From Akkermansiaceae bacterium (GTDB taxonomy: Bacteria; Verrucomicrobiota; Verrucomicrobiia; Verrucomicrobiales; Akkermansiaceae), in contig JARFPV010000135.1 in NCBI GenBank assembly GCA_029288115.1, positions 1 to 6,352 on the forward strand: DNA of 6,352 nt. The letters run 5' to 3'. Positions 1-6,352 of this stretch are shown here, in pieces. The first letter of the stretch is position 1; every line of letters begins with the position of its first letter. The notes beneath the pieces are model-generated. The model had not been told where the DNA came from, did not search any database, and saw only the letters and a list, made by a program, of their open reading frames with translations. The position numbers were made by a program, and so were the translations under genes.

Positions 1-11
1 AACCTCTATCT

Positions 12-1580
12 ATGACCCTCGTTACATTCATTCTCTTTTTCGCGGTGGTGATCGGATTTTCATTATGGAAAAGCCGTGCTGCCAAAGGTGCCCAACAAGA
101 CGAATCCGGATACTTTCTCGGAGGCAGGTCTCTTACTTGGCCGATTATCGGTATCTCGATTGTTGCCGCAAACATCTCTTCAGAGCAAATGGTTGGTATG
201 GCCGGAGCAGGTGCTGCGGATCAGGGATTGGCTGTCGCAGCCTGGCAACTGATGGGCTCCGTCTTCATCGCCATCATCGCCATCACCTTGCTGCCAAAAT
301 TTTTACGTGCCGGTATCTACACCATGCCGGAGTTCCTTGAGTACCGCTACAATCCGGCCACACGCAGCGTGATGGCAATCGTGACCGTGCTGATCTACGT
401 CGGTGTTTTACTGACTGCCGTGCTTTATACTGGGGCCACCGCATTGAAGGTGCTTGTGGGTGTTCCGATGGAAACCGGGGTGTGGATCATCGGGGCTCTG
501 GGCGCGCTCTACGCAGCCACGGGTGGGCTCAAGGCCATCGCGTATGCTGATCTGATTCAGGGGGTGTCCTTACTCGTAGGTGGCATGATCATTTTTTTTC
601 TCGGTTTGAATGCCACTGGTGGTTGGGCGGATTTTTCCACTGAAAATGCAGATAAACTAAAGTTGTTGCTCTTCAAGGATCACCCTGGCTATGAGCAACT
701 GCCGTGGTACACCGTGTTCACAAGCATGTGGATCGTGATGATCTATTATTGTGGCCTGAATCAGTTTATTGTTCAGCGCAACCTCGCCGCTAAGACTCTG
801 AAGGACGGGCAGCTTGGCATGATTTTTGCCGGTGCACTTTGGCTGCTGGTTCCGTTCGCAATCGTCATCCCGGGCATCATGGCTGCTCAACTATTCCCCG
901 ATCAGCTCGCTGAGAAATCGGATGCAGCTTATCCCATCCTGATCAAGGAGCTGGTTGGGCCGGGATTACGTGGTTTCATTTTTGCAGCTGTCGCGGGAGC
1001 CATCGTCTCAACACTTGCCTCGCTGTTGAACTCCTCCGCTACGATTGCGACGATTGATGTTTACCAACGCCTGATCAAACCACAGACAGCTCAGAAAACG
1101 CTTGTGTTGTTAGGCCGTTCGTTAACGGTTGTATTTGTGATTATCGGTTGTTTGAGCGCCCCGCTTCTCACCGATGGTGTCTTTACCTTTATCCAGCAGT
1201 TTCAGGGGTTCATTTGGCCGGGTGTGGTTGCGGCATTCCTTGGGGCGTTCATTCTGCCACGCGCTCCAGGTGTAGCTGGGTTGACCGCGCTGATCTTGGG
1301 GCCCATTGCTTACTCATTTTTCCAAGTGGCAACCAAACAGGGGCTGTTTAGCAAAGTTCTGGAGGAGCCGTGGTTTAAAATGCATTACCTCACGCAGGTT
1401 CTCGCCGCCTTTGGTGTGGTGTTTGTTACGATGATTGTCATTACTCTGATTGCTCCGTTGAGGGAACCGCGTAAGCTTCCGGTTCGCGAAGATATTGCAC
1501 TTGAGACGGAACCTGTCGTTAAGTGGGCGGCCATTGCCGTGATTGCTGGAGTCGCCGCGCTGTTTATTTTCTTCCGCTAA
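12..1580 (+). CDS. SSS-family sodium/solute symporter (SGLT-like)
   Basis: An inner-membrane secondary transporter of 522 residues that would use the sodium gradient to import a small polar solute, probably a sugar or sugar derivative. The protein is hydrophobic throughout, with about 14 likely membrane segments, the first at residues 2-20. SSS signatures are visible: AANISSEQ at 52-59 (helix TM1 of the LeuT-like core), GLNQFIVQR at 248-256, PFAIVIPGI at 281-289, STLASLLNSSATIATIDVY at 333-351 (the helix that supplies sodium-site hydroxyls) and FIQQFQG at 393-399. Length fits the family. By remembered alignment with Vibrio SglT, the sugar-contacting Gln of TM1 (Q59), the Asn of the NQ motif (N250) and the Gln of IQ (Q395) are kept, but the Glu, Ser and Lys contacts appear as Q79, G82 and W277, so galactose or glucose should not be assumed. 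The ATG at 12 precedes the expected N-terminal helix; only 11 bases lie upstream, so promoter and leader are not visible. It is probably first or internal in an operon with the DUF5107 gene. Confidence 0.93.
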   Translation: MTLVTFILFFAVVIGFSLWKSRAAKGAQQDESGYFLGGRSLTWPIIGISIVAANISSEQMVGMAGAGAADQGLAVAAWQLMGSVFIAIIAITLLPKFLRAGIYTMPEFLEYRYNPATRSVMAIVTVLIYVGVLLTAVLYTGATALKVLVGVPMETGVWIIGALGALYAATGGLKAIAYADLIQGVSLLVGGMIIFFLGLNATGGWADFSTENADKLKLLLFKDHPGYEQLPWYTVFTSMWIVMIYYCGLNQFIVQRNLAAKTLKDGQLGMIFAGALWLLVPFAIVIPGIMAAQLFPDQLAEKSDAAYPILIKELVGPGLRGFIFAAVAGAIVSTLASLLNSSATIATIDVYQRLIKPQTAQKTLVLLGRSLTVVFVIIGCLSAPLLTDGVFTFIQQFQGFIWPGVVAAFLGAFILPRAPGVAGLTALILGPIAYSFFQVATKQGLFSKVLEEPWFKMHYLTQVLAAFGVVFVTMIVITLIAPLREPRKLPVREDIALETEPVVKWAAIAVIAGVAALFIFFR

Positions 1581-1590
1581 GCCACCCATG
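1571..1590 (+). promoter_or_regulatory. Symporter/DUF5107 junction, no Shine-Dalgarno
   Basis: The symporter stop (TAA, 1578-1580) is followed by GCCACCC and the ATG of the DUF5107 gene. No purine-rich ribosome-binding site precedes this ATG, so initiation probably depends on translational coupling or on an SD-independent mechanism. There is no room for a separate promoter within the intergenic gap. Confidence 0.55.
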
Positions 1591-4500
1591 TCTGTCACAG
1601 CTAAGCTCGAAACTCTCGATATTCCCACCTATGGCTTGGGAGCCCCTGAAAAGAACCCGCTGTTTTTTGAGAAGCGTGTCTATCAAGGATCATGCGGAAA
1701 AGTCTATCCGGTTCCATTTATCGACAAAGTCTATCAGGATGACCCACCTCAACCGGTCAACTATCAAGCGGCTCGGTTGGAAAATGACTTCGTTAGGCTA
1801 GTCATGTTGCCAGAGATCGGCGGACGTATCTTTCTCGGTCAGGACAAGACAAACGCGGACTACGATTTCTTTTACCGGCAGGATGTCATCAAACCTGCTC
1901 TTGTCGGACTTGCCGGGCCATGGATTTCAGGTGGTGTCGAATTCAATTGGCCCCAACACCATCGTCCGGGAACTTACCTGCCCGCTGACGTGACGATCGA
2001 GGATGAAGGAGACGGCGTTTTTACAGTATGGATGAGCGAGCACGATCCACTCAATCGGCTCAAGGGAATGCATGGCATCCGCCTGCGACCTGACTCGTCA
2101 CTGATAGAACTCCGCGGGCGACTCTACAACCGCACCCCACATGTGCACACCTTCCTGTGGTGGGCCAACGTCGCTGCTCGGGTGCATCAGAATTACCAGA
2201 GTTTTTTCCCCACCGATGTCCACTACGTGGCCGACCATGCGGTACGCGCGATGTCGTCCTTCCCACTCGCGCAAAACGATTACTACGGCATTGATTATGC
2301 CGGACGCGTGGGAGCCAACGACCTTCGCCGTTATGCAAATATTCCTGTGCCGACTAGTTATATGGTTTGCCAGACGGCCGATCATTTTTTTGGTGGTTAT
2401 GACGAGGATACCGGCGGTGGATTTGTGCACGTGGCAAACCGCCACATCGCGCCGGGGAAAAAGCAATGGACTTGGGGCAATGATGAATTTGGCTGGGCGT
2501 GGGATCGTGAACTGACCGATGAGAATGGGCCCTATGTTGAACTCATGGCTGGTGTATTCACCGACAACCAACCGGATTTCAGCTATCTTCATCCGTATGA
2601 AACCAAGACCTTTTCACAGTTCTGGTGGCCTTATCAAAAACTTGGGCCCGTTCAGCAGGCCACCAAGGATCTGGCTCTTCGGCTCGAAGTCTCTGAGAAC
2701 CGGCGCATCGATCTTGGTGTGGCTGCATCTCGGCGGTTCATAAGGCTGCGACTATTGCTGCAGCATGGTGATCAAACTCTTTGGGACGGAGAAATCAGCG
2801 TAGCGCCCGATCAGATTTGGCAGTGTGACGAGGTACTGGAGTTCACTGGCGAAAATCCGGCGGCTCTTAGTTGTCGGATCATTGACCTGGAAACTGACGC
2901 GGTCATGCTTGAATACCGCCCACCTGAGACAGCAGGGCTCACCCGTGATCGTGAGCAGGCGACTGAGCCACCCATGCCGGAAGAGATCGAGTCGAGCGAT
3001 GAGCTCTATTTTACCGGTGAACACCTTGCCCAGTACCGCCATCCGACGCGTGGTCCGGAGTTGTATTGGAATGAAGCCATCAAGCGAGACCCCAAAGACG
3101 CCCGCTGTCACCTTGCATTGGGTAAGCAGGAACTCATGCGCGGGAAACTGTCTGCGTCCGAAGAGCATTTCCGCACCAGTATCTCACGCCTGACATTCCG
3201 TCACCCAAATCCAGAAACCGGAGAGGCTCACTATCATCTCGGGCTCACGCTCCGTTATCAGGACCGCCGTGCCGAAGCCTACGGGTTTTTCTACAAGGCA
3301 ACGTGGAACTACGAGTGGCGGGCAGCTGCTTTCTTTGAGTTGGCATGTCTGGATCTTAAAAATGGCGATCATGAAATCGCGCTTGAGCACCTTAATCAGT
3401 CGCTTGAAACCAACGCGACCAGCAACAAGACCATCGCAGCCAAGGCGTTGGCACTACACGCACTCGGTCGCAGCGATGATGCTCTGGTGTCACTCAATGC
3501 ACTCCTCGAAGCCGACCCGCTCGACCATTGGGCTGAGACCATGAAGGCCTTCATCGAAGGTGGTGATCTGCAACTTCCCCAGAGTTCCCGCAATGATGCG
3601 CAGACCGCACTCGATCTTGCCTTTGACCTCGCCGACTGCGGGCATGCTGCCGAAGGGATACGCTTATTGCGCTGGCACTTAGAAAACAGCACCGATGCTG
3701 TCACAGTGCCCAACCCGCTTGAGCGCACGCCGATGGTGCTTTATGCGATAGCTTGGCTGGAGCATCTTTGCGGTGACAAAAGTGCAGCAACGTCCTCTCT
3801 TGGTAAAGCCCGGGAGTGTTCGCCAGATTTTCTTTTCCCATCGCGCCTCCACGAATGCCTCGCCCTCGAATGGGCATTGCAACAGCCGGGCAATGATCGG
3901 AATGCCGGATATGCTCTCGGGAATTATTACTACGACAAGAAACGTCATGAGGACGCGATCCATGCATGGGAGTCGGCCCGTGATGCGGATGCAGATTTCG
4001 CTACCATCCATCGCAATCTGGGAATCGCCTACTGGAATTCCCGGAGTGATGGTGAGTCGGCTCGCCGGAGTTACGAGCATGCCCTGCGTGTGGATGACAG
4101 TGATTCCCGACTGATTGCCGAGTTTGTTCAACTGCGTGGCAAGCTCGGTGATCCTGCCATCGAGCGTCTTTCATTCCTTGAGGGGCACAATGCTCTCGTA
4201 CTTGATCGCGACGACGCCACCGTGGAATTGGCGACACTTTACAACCAGACGAGCCAGCCAGAAAAAGCTCTCGAGCTACTCACTTCAAGGAGCTTCCATC
4301 CCTGGGAAGGAGGAGAAGGCAAAGTGCTGCGACAATACACTGAAGCTCACATCCAACTTGGAAGGATGGCTCTTGATAAGTCAGAGGCGCATGAAGCACT
4401 CAACCATTTCGAATCAGCGCTTCAGACACCGGACAGCCTAGGAGAAAAATACCACCCGCTCCAAGCCAAGGCCGATGTGACATACTGGCAGGCAATGGCT

Positions 4501-4839
4501 CTGAAATCACTCGGACGCGATGACGAAGCACAACGGAAGTTCGAAATGGCCGCCAGTGAATCCGGTGACTTCCAGTCCATGGCCGTCACGGAATTCTCTG
4601 AGTTAACCTACTATAAAGCCCTTGCTCTTCATGAACTGGGTAGATCTGACGAGGCACGCTGTGTTTTGGAAGCGATGCTTGATTACGCAACCCAAGAGCA
4701 AGCTGTTCCTGCCAAAATTGACTACTTTGCCACCTCATTGCCGAACCTGCTTGTTTTTGAGGAAGATCTGGATGCTGAGAAACGAAATTCGTTAGATCGG
4801 CTTATCGAGCTGGCCAGACATGGTCTTGAGCAACTATGA
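1588..4839 (+). CDS. DUF5107 domain protein with C-terminal TPR array
   Basis: A 1083-residue protein with no signal peptide or membrane segment, so probably cytosolic. The N-terminal part, about residues 10-350, matches the DUF5107 family as I recall it, thought to have a galactose-mutarotase-like beta-sandwich. It begins with NPLFFEKRVYQGSCGKVYP (23-41), then LPEIGGRIF (74-82), GGVEFNWPQHHRPG (115-128), TFLWWANVA (188-196), WGNDEFGWAWD (296-306), PYVELMAGVFTDNQPDFSYL (315-334) and QFWWPYQ (344-350). A beta-rich linker follows to about 445, then TPR-type helical pairs from about 488 to 1031. The many Trp, His and acidic residues in conserved blocks suggest a carbohydrate-binding or catalytic site; E118, H124, H125 and E318 are candidates, which is inference. 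No reaction is established for the family to my knowledge. The start at 1588 is chosen because family similarity begins soon after it, and an upstream in-frame ATG at 1543 would lie within the symporter gene. The 7-base spacing from the symporter suggests co-transcription and a shared substrate. Confidence 0.9.
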   Translation: MSVTAKLETLDIPTYGLGAPEKNPLFFEKRVYQGSCGKVYPVPFIDKVYQDDPPQPVNYQAARLENDFVRLVMLPEIGGRIFLGQDKTNADYDFFYRQDVIKPALVGLAGPWISGGVEFNWPQHHRPGTYLPADVTIEDEGDGVFTVWMSEHDPLNRLKGMHGIRLRPDSSLIELRGRLYNRTPHVHTFLWWANVAARVHQNYQSFFPTDVHYVADHAVRAMSSFPLAQNDYYGIDYAGRVGANDLRRYANIPVPTSYMVCQTADHFFGGYDEDTGGGFVHVANRHIAPGKKQWTWGNDEFGWAWDRELTDENGPYVELMAGVFTDNQPDFSYLHPYETKTFSQFWWPYQKLGPVQQATKDLALRLEVSENRRIDLGVAASRRFIRLRLLLQHGDQTLWDGEISVAPDQIWQCDEVLEFTGENPAALSCRIIDLETDAVMLEYRPPETAGLTRDREQATEPPMPEEIESSDELYFTGEHLAQYRHPTRGPELYWNEAIKRDPKDARCHLALGKQELMRGKLSASEEHFRTSISRLTFRHPNPETGEAHYHLGLTLRYQDRRAEAYGFFYKATWNYEWRAAAFFELACLDLKNGDHEIALEHLNQSLETNATSNKTIAAKALALHALGRSDDALVSLNALLEADPLDHWAETMKAFIEGGDLQLPQSSRNDAQTALDLAFDLADCGHAAEGIRLLRWHLENSTDAVTVPNPLERTPMVLYAIAWLEHLCGDKSAATSSLGKARECSPDFLFPSRLHECLALEWALQQPGNDRNAGYALGNYYYDKKRHEDAIHAWESARDADADFATIHRNLGIAYWNSRSDGESARRSYEHALRVDDSDSRLIAEFVQLRGKLGDPAIERLSFLEGHNALVLDRDDATVELATLYNQTSQPEKALELLTSRSFHPWEGGEGKVLRQYTEAHIQLGRMALDKSEAHEALNHFESALQTPDSLGEKYHPLQAKADVTYWQAMALKSLGRDDEAQRKFEMAASESGDFQSMAVTEFSELTYYKALALHELGRSDEARCVLEAMLDYATQEQAVPAKIDYFATSLPNLLVFEEDLDAEKRNSLDRLIELARHGLEQL
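3049..4680 (+). repeat. TPR array in the DUF5107 protein
   Basis: Protein-level tandem helical repeats, residues about 488-1031 of the DUF5107 protein. Clear TPR-like units include ELYWNEAIKRDPKDARCHLA (491-510), ALALHALGRSDDALVSLNAL (620-639), LGNYYYDKKRHEDAIHAWES (777-796), LGIAYWNSRSDGESARRSYE (811-830), AMALKSLGRDDEAQRKFEMA (969-988) and ALALHELGRSDEARCVLEAM (1011-1030). Three of them share an A-x-ALxxLGR(S/D)D core. The stretch from about 650 to 765 is more divergent. TPR arrays usually mediate protein-protein contacts or self-assembly; the partner here is unknown. Confidence 0.82.
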
Positions 4840-4855
4840 TGGTCGCTGGTGCATG
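4836..4855 (+). promoter_or_regulatory. DUF5107/pilin-like junction and start choice
   Basis: The DUF5107 gene ends with TGA at 4837-4839 and the preferred start of the next gene is ATG 4853-4855. No clear Shine-Dalgarno lies between. An ATG at 4836 overlaps the stop as ATGA but opens only a 6-codon frame ending just past 4853, so it is not the start of the downstream gene, although it could in principle bring terminating ribosomes to the real start. Confidence 0.4.
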
Positions 4856-5311
4856 AATAACCTTCCCACAGAGAAAAAGGATCCGGATGAGTTGGCTGCG
4901 ATGAGGCAGGATCAGTTGGAGCTTGGGAATGAGCGGTGGCTGGAGCATGCGCGCCAGTCGGATAGGAAAAAGCGGGTGCGTGGGTTATGCTGTGGGGTGG
5001 TCGTGACGTTGGTGCTGATTGCCGCTGCGTCCTACTGGGGCCATCAAAAGGTGAAAGAGAATAACCGGAGAACCTGCTTGTTTCATATCAGAAATATGCA
5101 GGTGGCGGTTCGGTCGCACAATAGTGTGCACGGCATTGGAGCAGGGCAGCCTTACGATATGGGTGAGGTGTTGGAGTTTTTGAAAATCGAGATGCCTCAA
5201 TGCCCTTCGGGGGGGATTTACCGCTATGACAACATTGCACCTCTTGTTGGATCGCCAGTGCTACGTTGTTCGTGTCCCGGACACAAGCATGAGGATACTG
5301 AGGGATGGTGA
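4853..5311 (+). CDS. Single-pass membrane protein with pilin-like C-terminal domain
   Basis: A 152-residue protein of unproven function. Residues 1-43 are charged and probably helical, ending in DRKKRVR (37-43). Residues 44-62 form one hydrophobic helix (LCCGVVVTLVLIAAASYWG from 45); the basic residues before it predict a cytoplasmic N-terminus and an exported C-terminus. Residues 70-144 resemble the ectodomain of small type II secretion/type IV pilin-like proteins common in Verrucomicrobiota: a Cys after the helix (RRTCLFHIRNMQVAVRS, 72-88), a short helical stretch (EVLEFLK, 105-111), then PQCPSGGIY (115-123) and a terminal CSCPGH (139-144). C75, C117, C139 and C141 could form disulfides. 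A normal prepilin cleavage site (GFTLxE) is missing, so processing by prepilin peptidase is unlikely. The ATG at 4853 is preferred; an in-frame ATG at 4820 would add 11 residues and overlap the DUF5107 gene by 20 bases. The 13-base gap suggests co-transcription, but a functional link to the sugar genes is not evident. Confidence 0.8.
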   Translation: MNNLPTEKKDPDELAAMRQDQLELGNERWLEHARQSDRKKRVRGLCCGVVVTLVLIAAASYWGHQKVKENNRRTCLFHIRNMQVAVRSHNSVHGIGAGQPYDMGEVLEFLKIEMPQCPSGGIYRYDNIAPLVGSPVLRCSCPGHKHEDTEGW

Positions 5312-5328
5312 TGTGGGGGCGTAGCATT

Positions 5329-5352
5329 CCAAAGTTCAGGTTGCAACTGTGG
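5329..5352. other. Weak inverted repeat in convergent gap
   Basis: In the 48 bases between the two convergent stop codons, CCAAAGTT (5329-5336) can pair with AACTGTGG (5345-5352), with one A-G mismatch and an 8-base loop. Neither side is followed by a T-tract, so it is not a convincing intrinsic terminator. It may be a weak bidirectional 3' structure or chance. No other terminator-like element is seen in this gap. Confidence 0.25.
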
Positions 5353-5359
5353 CGGTGGG

Positions 5360-6352
5360 TTAGGGGATGTGCAATTCGAAGGTTGACGAGGCGATGGGTT
5401 GGCCGTTGACCAAGATTTCAATTTGGTGAGTGCCTGGGTAGTGCCTGCGGGTGGTGATTTTTTTAAACGCGTGAGTTTTTTTGATTGTGACCGATTGCCC
5501 TTGCCGGAGTTGTAGGTTTTTCCATTTGAAGACCTTGGCATTGGTTTTACCATTTGCTCGCATGTAGTGGACAGAGTAGTCGATCACCACATGCTGCTTA
5601 CTGTTGGCTTTAGAGGTGATTTCCGCGCTGATCTCCAAAGGATCACCGAGCATCAGATGGGTTTGAGAAAGCTCAGGACCGATGACCTTGAGTTTTGGTT
5701 TTGGAGTAAAACCGAGCAGCGGAAACACATCCGGGTGTCCGTCTTTGACCAAGCTGCGTGTGGCGTGCCGTATGATCCAGTCGCGCCCAGAGACTTTTTC
5801 CTTTTTCCAACGGCGGCATGTTTCGATGACCACATCGGGGTGGTCCTTCGAAATATCGTTGAGATTGTTTGCTACGGATTTGCGTACATAATCAGATGGA
5901 TCATCCTTGAGGTTTTCTAACAGATTTATCACTGGTGCTGGATTTTCAATGTATCCTGGAAGTTGTTTTCCCCAGGGGAGTCGAGGTCGAGACCCTTCTG
6001 ATGCCAGTCTGCGCACATGCTCGTTACGATCGAGGCACCAGATCTGGAGCTGGGAGTAAGTTTCCTCAGCGTGGCATTCAATAAATGGCCTGATCGCAAA
6101 CTCGGCGGTGAAAAGTGGAGTGAGATAACGCAGCAGTGGTAACGCGATACCCGGGTGGTTTAGTCCATACTCGGCAACGTAGTCGATCAGTGGCCAGGCA
6201 GCAAAAAACATGAGCCGGTCGTCGTCCTCGTAAGTCACCCAGTGGTCTCTGATTTTCCCAAGAATCTCAGCTGTTTCAGGAAATGATTCCGGCAGGTGCC
6301 TTGCCATTACGGCAATCAAGTGCCGCACCCGGTCTTTCAGTTCAAGTGTCTC
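5360..6352 (-). CDS. alkC: AlkC-type DNA alkylation repair glycosylase (5'-partial)
   Basis: A monofunctional DNA glycosylase of the AlkC family, HEAT-like-repeat enzymes known to excise cationic alkylated bases, mainly 3-methyladenine, as the first step of base excision repair. The reading frame stays open to the right edge: eight codons (ETLELKDR) precede the GTG at 6328 and match the family's conserved (L)ELKxRVxH segment, so the true start lies outside and perhaps 30-50 residues are missing. Numbering from that GTG, family hallmarks are TAEFAIRPFI (74-83), VRRLASEGSRPRLPW (105-119), DDPSDYVRKSVANNLNDISK (142-161), DHPD (162-165) and WIIRHATRSLVKDGHP (184-199). Helical repeats occupy about 1-205. 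Residues about 212-322 are beta-rich and fit the C-terminal immunoglobulin-like domain of the AlkC forms that carry one. The acidic residues of the SEG and NLND motifs, where family active-site residues are expected, are present, and no internal break is seen. It converges on the sugar cluster and is probably independently transcribed; its promoter is outside the window. Confidence 0.93.
   Translation of the reverse strand, partial: ETLELKDRVRHLIAVMARHLPESFPETAEILGKIRDHWVTYEDDDRLMFFAAWPLIDYVAEYGLNHPGIALPLLRYLTPLFTAEFAIRPFIECHAEETYSQLQIWCLDRNEHVRRLASEGSRPRLPWGKQLPGYIENPAPVINLLENLKDDPSDYVRKSVANNLNDISKDHPDVVIETCRRWKKEKVSGRDWIIRHATRSLVKDGHPDVFPLLGFTPKPKLKVIGPELSQTHLMLGDPLEISAEITSKANSKQHVVIDYSVHYMRANGKTNAKVFKWKNLQLRQGQSVTIKKTHAFKKITTRRHYPGTHQIEILVNGQPIASSTFELHIP

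Noticed and set aside
592..599. Run of eight T as a terminator or slippage site
   Set aside because: It lies inside the symporter gene, encodes Ile-Phe-Phe in a membrane helix, has no stem before it, and the frame continues correctly on both sides.
1543..1587. Upstream ATG extending the DUF5107 protein by 15 residues
   Set aside because: The extension overlaps the 3' end of the symporter gene, reads as unrelated sequence and is not needed for the family match, which begins just after the ATG at 1588.
2098..2592. Long open frame on the minus strand (164 codons)
   Set aside because: It lies wholly opposite the best-conserved part of the DUF5107 domain and its translation shows no recognisable domain; it is a shadow of the real gene.
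3679..4131. Minus-strand open frame of 150 codons
   Set aside because: It is antisense to the TPR region, shows no family resemblance and has overlapping shadow frames in the same area.
5209..5215. Run of seven G as a possible frameshift
   Set aside because: The CPSGG motif before it and the CSCPGH motif after it are in the same frame, so the gene is intact.
5458..5482. Two seven-T runs resembling terminator tracts
   Set aside because: They are inside the alkC Ig-like domain where, read on the minus strand, they are A-runs encoding lysines; there is no associated GC-rich hairpin.
6326..6328. GTG as the true start of alkC
   Set aside because: Eight further in-frame codons reach the window edge without a stop and fit the conserved AlkC N-terminal region, so the gene is cut by the edge.

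Overview
The window most likely comes from a member of the Verrucomicrobiota or a close PVC-group relative. This is inferred, with no rRNA or marker gene to confirm it. Three things point that way: a sodium/solute symporter next to a DUF5107-TPR protein, a small membrane protein with the C-terminal pilin-like domain (CPxGG...C) that is frequent in that group, and no recognisable Shine-Dalgarno sequence before any of the three plus-strand starts. The DNA is moderately GC-rich and densely coding. I see no tRNA, rRNA, CRISPR array, insertion sequence or phage gene.

Layout: 12-1580 (+) encodes an SSS-family sodium/solute symporter. Seven bases later, 1588-4839 (+) encodes a 1083-residue protein with a DUF5107 domain followed by a long TPR array and no signal peptide. 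Thirteen bases after it, 4853-5311 (+) encodes a 152-residue single-pass membrane protein with a pilin-like C-terminal domain. These three genes have operon-like spacing. A 48-base convergent gap (5312-5359) holds only a weak inverted repeat. On the minus strand, 5360-6352 encodes the AlkC-type DNA glycosylase, whose first residues lie beyond the right edge.

Working picture: the symporter would import a small polar compound, probably a sugar or sugar derivative, driven by sodium. The cytosolic DUF5107-TPR protein would bind or process it. The DUF5107 function is not established, and the transporter differs from Vibrio SglT at several sugar-contacting positions, so the substrate is open. The small pilin-like protein has no evident functional link to the pair. 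AlkC is a separate base-excision-repair gene that merely converges on the cluster.

The most interesting items are the transporter/DUF5107 pair with altered substrate-site residues, and the pilin-like domain carried on an anchor that is not a prepilin signal.
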